A program made the translations under genes and the position numbers. Below the pieces are notes generated by a model. The model saw only the letters and a list, made by a program, of their open reading frames with translations, ran no database searches and was not told the origin of the DNA. A DNA stretch of 62,073 nucleotides from Streptococcus cristatus (GTDB lineage Bacteria; Bacillota; Bacilli; Lactobacillales; Streptococcaceae): positions 140,387 through 202,459 of the forward strand of contig NZ_RJNA01000001.1 in NCBI RefSeq assembly GCF_003943815.1, read 5' to 3'. Positions 54,368-62,073 of the stretch are shown one piece after another (positions within the stretch are counted from its first letter, which is position 1; each line of letters begins with the position of its first letter).

Positions 54368-55519
54368 ATGAAAAAGCTGAAAAAATGGCAGCTATTTAGT
54401 ATTATCGGAGTTGCTGTTGTAGTTGTAGTAGGAGCAATTTCTGCAATGGTCCTAAGTAATCTTAGTTCTACAACAGAACCAAAGGAAGTTGCCCCAATTG
54501 TGCAGCAGGCAAAAGAAGGTAGCATAGCCTCATCTGTCCTGTTGACGGGGACCGTAACGGCTAACTCAGAGCAGTATGTTTATTATGATGCTACCAAGGG
54601 AGACTTGGAATCTGTCCTAGTAAATGTTGGTGACCAAGTAACGGTAGGCCAAGCGCTTGTTCAGTATAAGAGTGCAGAAGCACAAGCCAATTATGATGCA
54701 GCAGTCCGCGCTGTCAATAAGGCTGACCGTCAGATTTATGACTTACAGACCAATGGAGCGACAGTAGAAAAAACTGGCGATGAAGAAACGGATAATAAGT
54801 CCCTTGCCTCTGCTCAACGGACCGTCGATTCTCAACTTGCTGATTTGCGTGATGCACGTTCAGACGCTGTGGACAATATGAACAAGGCGCAAGCTTTGTT
54901 GGATGCAGCGACTGTTACGAGCACTGTTGAGGGGACGGTAGTGGAAGTAAACCGCGATGTATCCAAATCCACAACAGGAACCAACCAAACCTTGGTGCAC
55001 ATTGTCAGCAACGGTAGTCTTCAAATCAAGGGAGAACTCTCTGAATACAATCTGGCTAATTTGTCAGTTGGACAAGAAGTAACCATTACCTCAAAAGTGT
55101 ATCCAGATAAAAAATGGACAGGTAAAATTAGCTATATTTCCAACTATCCTAAGGATGGACAGCAAGCTTCATCAACTAATACAGGTGGCGCGGCTTCCTC
55201 TGCAAAATATCCATTTACAGTCGATATTACAAGTGAAATTGGTGATTTGAAGCAAGGTTTCTCTGTCAGCGTTGAAGTGAAAAACAATACAAAAGGGATT
55301 CTTGTACCAGCAAGCAGTATCGTTTCAGACGGAGACAAGAACTACGTTTGGACTGTCGAAAAAGGTAAAGCGAAGAAAGTGGAAGTAACCTTAGGGAATG
55401 CTGATGCTGAAAATCAAGAAATCTCATCTGGTTTGACAAAAGACAGTAAAGTTATCACCAATCCAACAGATAGCTTGAAAGATGGTCAAGAGGTGAAAGC
55501 GGATGAAAAAACTCATTGA
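54368..55519 (+). CDS. Efflux periplasmic-adaptor-type (MacA/HlyD-like) subunit
   Basis: A 383-residue membrane-fusion-type protein. It has an N-terminal span (about 7-28), a lipoyl-like half (VLVNVGDQVTVGQALVQYKSAEA), a helical hairpin (about 110-185), the matching lipoyl half (ATVTSTVEGTVVEVNRD) and a beta-barrel domain. Similar three-gene MacAB-like pumps in pneumococcus export antimicrobial peptides and drugs. AGAGGAGGAAAAAAG precedes the ATG. It overlaps the ATPase gene by 17 bp. Confidence 0.88.
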   Translation: MKKLKKWQLFSIIGVAVVVVVGAISAMVLSNLSSTTEPKEVAPIVQQAKEGSIASSVLLTGTVTANSEQYVYYDATKGDLESVLVNVGDQVTVGQALVQYKSAEAQANYDAAVRAVNKADRQIYDLQTNGATVEKTGDEETDNKSLASAQRTVDSQLADLRDARSDAVDNMNKAQALLDAATVTSTVEGTVVEVNRDVSKSTTGTNQTLVHIVSNGSLQIKGELSEYNLANLSVGQEVTITSKVYPDKKWTGKISYISNYPKDGQQASSTNTGGAASSAKYPFTVDITSEIGDLKQGFSVSVEVKNNTKGILVPASSIVSDGDKNYVWTVEKGKAKKVEVTLGNADAENQEISSGLTKDSKVITNPTDSLKDGQEVKADEKTH

Positions 55520-56201
55520 TCTACGGAATATTAATAAAACCTATCGGAATGGTGATCAAGAACTTAAAGTTTTAAAAAATATCAATTTGACAGTTGAAGA
55601 GGGCGAGTTTGTGGCCATCATGGGGCCGTCTGGTTCCGGAAAGTCCACCCTGATGAATATTATCGGGATGTTGGATCGTCCTTCTACTGGTGAGTATTTT
55701 TTAGGAAACGAAGATGTTGCAAACTTGGGTGATAAGAAGTTAGCCAAGGTCCGAAATAATCAAATCGGCTTCGTTTTTCAGCAATTTTTCCTCTTGTCTA
55801 AATTAAACGCACTTCAAAATGTGGAACTTCCGTTGATTTATGCGGGGGTGTCACAAGGAAGTCGAAAAAATTTAGCTAAGCAGTATTTAGAAAAAGTAGA
55901 TTTGGGCACTCGTATGACTCACTTGCCGTCAGAGTTGTCTGGGGGACAGAAGCAACGTGTTGCCATTGCGCGTGCCTTGGTAAACAATCCTTCGATTATT
56001 CTTGCCGACGAGCCGACAGGAGCCCTCGATACTAAAACTGGCGAGCAAATTATGGAACTCTTGACGGAGTTGAACGCTGAAGGAAAAACGATTATCATGG
56101 TTACTCACGAACCTGAAATTGCTGCCTATGCTAAGCGCCAGATTGTCATTCGTGATGGAGTCATCTCTTCAGATAGCGCTGAGAAGGAGGAACGTGATTA
56201 A
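55503..56201 (+). CDS. ABC transporter ATPase (MacB/LolD type)
   Basis: A 232-residue ATPase with Walker [10 protein letters not shown], signature LSGGQKQR, Walker [13 protein letters not shown] and switch His in VTHEPE. It shows typical LolD/MacB features such as [14 protein letters not shown]. It overlaps both neighbours and powers the adjacent permease. Confidence 0.95.
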   Translation: MKKLIDLRNINKTYRNGDQELKVLKNINLTVEEGEFVAIMGPSGSGKSTLMNIIGMLDRPSTGEYFLGNEDVANLGDKKLAKVRNNQIGFVFQQFFLLSKLNALQNVELPLIYAGVSQGSRKNLAKQYLEKVDLGTRMTHLPSELSGGQKQRVAIARALVNNPSIILADEPTGALDTKTGEQIMELLTELNAEGKTIIMVTHEPEIAAYAKRQIVIRDGVISSDSAEKEERD

Positions 56202-57457
56202 TGCAAAATTTTAAATTTGCCATTAGTTCCATTCTTGGGCATAAGATGCGGGCTTTTCTGACCATGATTGGGATTATCATCGGGGTTGCGTCTGTTGTCG
56301 TCATCTTGGCACTGGGAAATGGAATGCAACAGGGAGTTACCAAGAGCATCACAAAAGAACAGAAGTATGTCAGCTTGCTTTATTCTCCCACTAAAAATAA
56401 TTATACGATGGGAGTTAATTTGATGGAGGTCAATGGTGGTCAAGATGCAGATAGTGAGATACTAGAGGAACCACCTGTTGTCCAAGAGTCTTGGGTCAAG
56501 GAACTACTCAAAATTGACGGAGTCAAGGGCTATTATGTGACCAATGGTTCAACAGCTGACTTTTCTTATCAGAACAAGAAGTCTGATAAGGTCAACATTA
56601 CGGGTGTGAATGCCACGTTCTTTAAAATTAGAAAATATGAGATTTTAGCTGGACGGACTCTCTTGCCTAGTGACTATCAAAGTTTTTCTAATGTGATGAT
56701 GATTGATGAAACAGTGGCAACCAGCCTGTTTGGAAGTAGTGCGGAAGCCCTGAATAAAATAGTTTCAGTCGGTGACAGTAACTATCGGGTTGTTGGTATC
56801 TATAAGGATCCCAATGCTGGTCAGAGCATGAGTATGAGCTCAGGTAGCGCCCTGATGGCGAATACGCAGGTGGCTTCTGAATTTCATACAGATGAAATCT
56901 CAACTGTCTATATCTATGTGCCAGAAGTGGATCGTATCAACGAAGTTGGTGTAGAAGCAGCCAAAGAATTGACGGCTCTCTCAGGAGCTCGTCAAGGAGA
57001 ATATCAAATCCTGAATATGGATACCTTGCTGGAGCAGTACAATCAAATCACAGGAACTATGACCGGTGTTATCGGAGCTATTGCAGGGATTTCCCTCTTT
57101 GTTGGTGGTATCGGTGTGATGAATATCATGCTAGTATCCGTTACAGAGCGGACACGGGAAATTGGTTTGCGAAAAGCTCTTGGAGCAACGCGTGGAAATA
57201 TTCTCACGCAGTTCTTGATTGAATCTATGGTATTGACCCTTATCGGTGGTCTGCTTGGTCTTAGCCTTGCCTACGCGATCAATGCTCTGCTAGCTGCAGT
57301 CGTGCCTGAAAACGTATTTGGAGGCCCACCAGTTGTCTCTGTCACTGCAGCAGTTGGAAGCCTTGTCTTCTCAGCCATGGTTGGGATTGTCTTTGGTATC
57401 CTGCCGGCTAATAAAGCATCTAAATTAGATCCGATTGAAGCGCTGAGATATGAATAA
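56201..57457 (+). CDS. MacB-like ABC permease
   Basis: A 418-residue FtsX/MacB-type permease. It has one N-terminal span (about 18-40), a large extracellular domain (45-275) and three C-terminal spans. The conserved GGIGVMNIMLVSVTERTREIGLRKALGA coupling region is present. The start shares a base with the ATPase stop. The extracellular domain should contact the MacA-like adaptor. Confidence 0.93.
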   Translation: MQNFKFAISSILGHKMRAFLTMIGIIIGVASVVVILALGNGMQQGVTKSITKEQKYVSLLYSPTKNNYTMGVNLMEVNGGQDADSEILEEPPVVQESWVKELLKIDGVKGYYVTNGSTADFSYQNKKSDKVNITGVNATFFKIRKYEILAGRTLLPSDYQSFSNVMMIDETVATSLFGSSAEALNKIVSVGDSNYRVVGIYKDPNAGQSMSMSSGSALMANTQVASEFHTDEISTVYIYVPEVDRINEVGVEAAKELTALSGARQGEYQILNMDTLLEQYNQITGTMTGVIGAIAGISLFVGGIGVMNIMLVSVTERTREIGLRKALGATRGNILTQFLIESMVLTLIGGLLGLSLAYAINALLAAVVPENVFGGPPVVSVTAAVGSLVFSAMVGIVFGILPANKASKLDPIEALRYE

Positions 57458-57464
57458 TGTGAGT

Positions 57465-57489
57465 AAAAGTCTGGGAAGCCAGACTTTTT
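57465..57489 (+). terminator. Terminator of the MacAB-like operon
   Basis: AAAAGTCTGG and CCAGACTTTTT pair around GAAG. Confidence 0.88.
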
Positions 57490-57496
57490 GTAATGT

Positions 57497-57535
57497 AAAA
57501 AATCCCGATGGAATTCCAGCGGGATTTGTTTTTTA
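57497..57535 (-). terminator. Terminator of lysS (also usable rightward)
   Basis: AAATCCCG and CGGGATTT form the stem around a 12-base loop with flanking A- and T-tracts. Confidence 0.8.
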
Positions 57536-57554
57536 AACTTGTGTAAGTTTGAGA

Positions 57555-59075
<1,521 letters not shown>

Positions 59076-59123
59076 CTATCACAAAATAAAAGGAAATTCA
59101 GCAATAATTATCGATAAAAATAG

Positions 59124-59155
59124 AAAAACTGCGATGTTTAAAGATTCGCAGTTTT
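59124..59155 (-). terminator. Terminator overlapping the end of the phosphatase gene
   Basis: AAAACTGCGA and TTCGCAGTTTT pair around a 10-base loop; the stop codon at 59138 lies in the loop region. Confidence 0.75.
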
Positions 59156-59779
59156 ATCTGTTAGCATGTAATCTAAGTTGTTCCAAGCAAGTAACTTGAA
59201 AGAGTCAAAATCGTCTGTTTCCAAAATGGTGACACTAGCGTTGGCCAAGCCTCCGTCCTTACGGAGCAAAGATGTTTCGTAACCGAGCAGGCGTCGAATG
59301 CTGGCAGTTAGGTTGGCCCCATGTCCGACAATCAAGACATTTTGATAACCTTTCCCTTTGAGAGACTTCACGAAGGCAATTGTCCGATTTGTGGTTTGAG
59401 CGACGGATTCTGCATCAAATAGTTGGTGATCAAACTGGGATAGATCGTGGCGAAAAGCCCACATCTGCTGAGGATAAGTGTTTTCTACAGTAGTAATTTT
59501 GGCTCCTTCTAGTTTTCCAAGAGCCCACTCTCTTAGTTCAGGAGTCGAAACAATGTCGGTTTGATACTGGTTTTCACTTTGGATAATTTCTGCAGAACGG
59601 TAAGCACGCGGCAAATCGCTAGAGTAGATTTTATCGAATTGAACGTTTGATAAATGCTTGCCCAAGCGCTTGAGCTCGTCAATGGATACCTCAAGAAGTG
59701 GAGAATCTCCGCTTGCCCCTTGGAAACGCATTTCTAGATTCCATTCGGTTTTTCCATGTCGGATAAAATACAATTTCAT
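59138..59779 (-). CDS. Histidine phosphatase family protein (phosphoglycerate mutase-like)
   Basis: 213 residues. The catalytic RHG motif is in LYFIRHGKTEWNLEMRFQG, and the second histidine is in LIVGHGANL. The acid/base glutamate region REWALGKLEG is present. It is a GpmB/PhoE-like enzyme of unknown substrate, not the glycolytic mutase (too divergent). It follows ybaK leftward with a 33-bp gap. Confidence 0.9.
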   Translation of the reverse strand: MKLYFIRHGKTEWNLEMRFQGASGDSPLLEVSIDELKRLGKHLSNVQFDKIYSSDLPRAYRSAEIIQSENQYQTDIVSTPELREWALGKLEGAKITTVENTYPQQMWAFRHDLSQFDHQLFDAESVAQTTNRTIAFVKSLKGKGYQNVLIVGHGANLTASIRRLLGYETSLLRKDGGLANASVTILETDDFDSFKLLAWNNLDYMLTDKTANL

Positions 59780-59812
59780 ATCAAATTCCTTTTTCCTTTT
59801 GAAGCGAATAGC

Positions 59813-60289
59813 CTAGTCCTCTTTCAAGTCTGCGAACTGTGCTTGAACAAAGTCAGCCAAATCCTGAGCCTTGATCTGGATGCTACGGCCGACTTCACCA
59901 GCAGAAACAATGATGCTTTCGCGACTCAGAGCCGTTTGGTCAATGAAAATGGGGAAGGAGTGTTTTTGGCGAATGCCGACAGGATTATTGGCACCATGGA
60001 TGTAACCAGTCGTTTTTTCTAAATCTTTCTGCGGAATCATACTGACTTTTTTATTGCCTGAAATTTTTGCTAATTTCTTTTCCGACAGATGTTCGGTGAT
60101 AGGCAGGATGCCAATGACTGTTCCTGTTTTATCTCCGTTTAAAGCAAGTGTTTTATAAATTTGCGAGCGGTCAAATTCCTCTGTCAGGCTATCATCTAAA
60201 GCATTAATTTGCAAACCTTGGTGCTCAATCTTTGCCTTGTTTAAAATTTGCTCAACCAGTGTTTTTTTGAGTTTTGTCTTTTTAGCCAT
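59813..60289 (-). CDS. ybaK: Cys-tRNA(Pro)/aminoacyl-tRNA deacylase YbaK
   Basis: A 158-residue member of the YbaK/EbsC family that hydrolyses mischarged Cys-tRNA-Pro. The family pattern is KTLALNGDKTGTVIGILPI, LAKISGNKKVSMIPQKDL, TGYIHGANNPVGI, and SAGEVGRSIQI. The start shares one base with the end of the DUF368 gene, so the two are co-transcribed. Confidence 0.92.
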   Translation of the reverse strand: MAKKTKLKKTLVEQILNKAKIEHQGLQINALDDSLTEEFDRSQIYKTLALNGDKTGTVIGILPITEHLSEKKLAKISGNKKVSMIPQKDLEKTTGYIHGANNPVGIRQKHSFPIFIDQTALSRESIIVSAGEVGRSIQIKAQDLADFVQAQFADLKED

Positions 60290-61131
60290 TATTTATATTT
60301 CTCTTCTAATTGGGACATCCAAATTCCTAGCCAGATGCCTAGTCCAAAGAAAAAGGCAGCAAGAACAAGTGTGAAAATGGATACGCCTGCATAACTAATG
60401 CTCTCATTGTTGCCGCTTTGAGGGAGGACAATGAGCAAGGTGCTGGACAATACAATACCAATGATAAAATGGTAAACGCGGGAATGATAATGTTTCAAAA
60501 TGTAGTCCATGGCTTTTGAAAAGAGAATCAGAGCCAGAGCGCCGCCGATGCCGATTGGCAGGAAAGTGCCAAATAAATCCAGGCGTTTAAATCCTGTCAG
60601 CATGGGAGTATAGAGCCCTAAAATCAATAGAAGATTTGAAGGGCTGAGTCCCGGAATCAAGATTCCTAAAGCGATAAGAGCACCCGCTAAAACAAAGGAC
60701 AGGAAGTTAGCTGGCAGTGTTCCTACCATTCCATTTAGCGAGTAAAGAAAGATCCCTGACAAGATGAAACTAAGCCAGAAAGTAACAGCGTCGGCTCGAT
60801 CTCTGTCGGATTCCTTGACGGATTCTTTGATCAGGCTGGGAATGGTGCCGATGATGGCTCCAGCAAAGCCCCAGAGAACGATAACCTTGTAATTATCCAG
60901 CAAGAGATTGACTGGATAGGAGAAGGCTGCGATCCCTAAAACCATCCCAATAGCCACAGGAGTGAAGTAGAGAACATTCTCGATAAAATTTTCTTTGATA
61001 TGGGCTAAAAAGCGAATCATTCGCTCATAAATCCCCAAAATCGCGGCTAATACACCGCCAGACACACCAGGTAGGATGAAGCCAAGCGCGATAATCATTC
61101 CTTTTAACATCCTAGCAATCCATGAAATCAT
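60289..61131 (-). CDS. DUF368 membrane protein, candidate undecaprenyl-phosphate translocase
   Basis: A 280-residue protein with about eight spans. The duplicated motif appears as LGFILPGVSGGVLAAILGIYE near the start and LGILIPGLSPSNLLLILGLY in the middle, a typical DUF368 inverted repeat. DUF368 proteins (PopT) have been implicated, with DedA-type UptA, in returning undecaprenyl phosphate across the membrane for wall synthesis. That function is inferred from family work. Confidence 0.86.
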   Translation of the reverse strand: MISWIARMLKGMIIALGFILPGVSGGVLAAILGIYERMIRFLAHIKENFIENVLYFTPVAIGMVLGIAAFSYPVNLLLDNYKVIVLWGFAGAIIGTIPSLIKESVKESDRDRADAVTFWLSFILSGIFLYSLNGMVGTLPANFLSFVLAGALIALGILIPGLSPSNLLLILGLYTPMLTGFKRLDLFGTFLPIGIGGALALILFSKAMDYILKHYHSRVYHFIIGIVLSSTLLIVLPQSGNNESISYAGVSIFTLVLAAFFFGLGIWLGIWMSQLEEKYK

Positions 61132-61222
61132 AATATCTCCCTACAAGTCTTTTTCATTAGACTATTGTACCATAAAGCTACATACTTTTCTGAAAAAAGC
61201 AAGAAAAATATCTTGTACAGAG

Positions 61223-61268
61223 AAAAAAAGATACAAGATTTCCTAACAATTATCTTGCATCTTTTTTA
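61223..61268 (-). terminator. Terminator of the GH25 gene
   Basis: AAAAAAGATGCAAGAT and ATCTTGTATCTTTTTTT pair (one mismatch) on the leftward strand around a 12-base loop. It overlaps the stop codon and separates GH25 from the DUF368 operon. Confidence 0.85.
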
Positions 61269-62073
61269 TTTTGGTGTTGAAAATAATTTCTTGTAAGTCT
61301 CTTTTTTATCCTGTACAGGAGAGAGCTGATTGAGGTCTAAGTTATGTGGGAAACCTTCCAATTTACCTTCTGAGGTGTATTGATGTAGGTCATAGGGCTG
61401 TTCAGTATTTGGAGCAGCGTTATAGTAGCCGTCATTATAGCCATAAGTTGGAATCCAAACGGCAGTAAATTTCTCAGTTGAGATACTATGCTCTTCCATG
61501 AAATAGGTACCGATGTAGATACCAATATTTTGAGCTCCAAGACTTTCAAGCTTGGCACGAAAGGCCTCAATTCCTGCGTTCATGTCGCCCATAGTCTTTT
61601 CTTCAACATCAAGCCAGTAAAAGGTAGGTTTATATTTAGAAGATGCCTTGTAGAAGCTTTCAGCTTCTTTTTCCATTTCTTTGATATTGCCTGCTGCTAT
61701 ATAAGCATACACAGCCACAGGAATCCCCCGTTTTTGAAACTCTTGGATATGGGTAGCAAATGATTTGTCAAGTCCATTTAAATGAGTGGCAACATTTTCT
61801 TTTTTTGCTTGAGCTCCACTATGCACGCGAATGATAGCACCAGAAATATTTGTTGACAAGGTATCATAGTCTATTTCGCTGGGCAATTGCCAACCGGAAA
61901 GGTCAACGATAGGTTTATTAAGCAATTCTTCCTCAGGTTCGTCTGAAGGAGCTTCCTCCTTTTTTTTATTGGTTGTCACCTGACTGACTTGAGTTTTTTT
62001 TGTTTGGGCTTGTTTAATTTGCACATCAAGATGGTGCTTGCTTATGACAATATATAGAATAAAGCAAGCAAAG
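61266..62073 (-). CDS. GH25 lysozyme-like glycosidase, 5' end beyond the window
   Basis: The readable part is 268 residues and stays open to the window edge. The frame upstream of a GTG at 62024 encodes FACFILYIVISKHHLDV, a membrane anchor, so the true start lies outside. A Lys/Glu-rich linker follows, then the GH25 barrel: VDLSGWQLPSEIDYDTLS, AVYAYIAAGN, the catalytic acidic motif YWLDVEE, IGIYIGTYF, and WIPTYGYNDG. It is likely a surface muramidase active on its own or foreign peptidoglycan. Confidence 0.88.
   Translation of the reverse strand, partial: FACFILYIVISKHHLDVQIKQAQTKKTQVSQVTTNKKKEEAPSDEPEEELLNKPIVDLSGWQLPSEIDYDTLSTNISGAIIRVHSGAQAKKENVATHLNGLDKSFATHIQEFQKRGIPVAVYAYIAAGNIKEMEKEAESFYKASSKYKPTFYWLDVEEKTMGDMNAGIEAFRAKLESLGAQNIGIYIGTYFMEEHSISTEKFTAVWIPTYGYNDGYYNAAPNTEQPYDLHQYTSEGKLEGFPHNLDLNQLSPVQDKKETYKKLFSTPK

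Overview
The window is a stretch of a low-GC Firmicute chromosome and almost certainly Streptococcus, most likely the sanguinis/gordonii/cristatus part of the mitis-sanguinis radiation. This rests on gene content and order: a GtfA/GtfB protein O-glycosyltransferase pair, the arcABCDT operon preceded by a Crp/Fnr-type flp and followed on the opposite strand by argR (arcR) and queA, coiA with a SigX-type cin-box, secG-rnr-smpB, era-mutM-coaE-pmrA, and a CcpA/cre and T-box regulatory style. Identifications come from reading the translated sequence; no database search was possible.

Layout. 1-4.2 kb: a DivIVA-like coiled-coil protein with an acidic repeat region, then gtfA and gtfB and a 58-residue single-span membrane protein; no serine-rich adhesin or SecA2 is visible here. 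4.2-7.2 kb: holA, sodA and an anchored class-A-beta-lactamase-like serine hydrolase. 7.2-8.9 kb: a YhfC-type intramembrane protease, an ArsR/SdpR-like repressor and an SdpI-like membrane protein, behind a strong promoter flanked by an exact 20-bp direct repeat. 8.9-18.4 kb: the arginine deiminase region, which makes ATP and ammonia from arginine and is regulated by Flp, an ArgR-type protein and probably CcpA. 18.4-26.8 kb: nagB, dacA, a frameshifted MFS gene, coiA, pepF, an O-methyltransferase and prsA, with two copies of a streptococcal repeat nearby. 26.8-30.2 kb: a T-box leader controlling a LURP-one-related protein and alaS. 30.2-34.4 kb: a compact operon (XRE regulator, PspC-domain, DUF3169, ABC transporter, DUF3267 metalloprotease-like) behind a promoter carrying a perfect 10-bp palindrome. 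34.6-41.9 kb: ald, a GNAT, tRNA-Thr, then ybeY-dgkA-era-nudix-mutM-coaE-pmrA-rpmG.

41.9-46.4 kb: secG-rnr-smpB, followed by a small cassette holding a frameshifted, membrane-anchored immunity-like gene. The cassette is closed by a second copy of the last 81 bp of the smpB region. That copy differs from the real smpB end only at four synonymous arginine codon positions, so it looks like the scar of an integration at the smpB 3' end. 46.4-51.6 kb: tehB, a C69 dipeptidase under a cre-overlapped promoter, a U32 peptidase-family protein and small conserved genes. 51.6-62.1 kb: bioY with a BirA-type operator, a 36-residue membrane protein, gor, a MacAB-like efflux pump, lysS, and a leftward set of a histidine phosphatase, YbaK, a DUF368 protein (candidate undecaprenyl-phosphate translocase) and a GH25 lysozyme cut by the window edge.

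No CRISPR array, transposase, integrase, rRNA or phage structural gene was seen. The least described items are the SdpR/SdpI/YhfC module, the XRE-DUF3169-ABC-DUF3267 operon, the DivIVA-like/GtfAB linkage and the smpB-end cassette.
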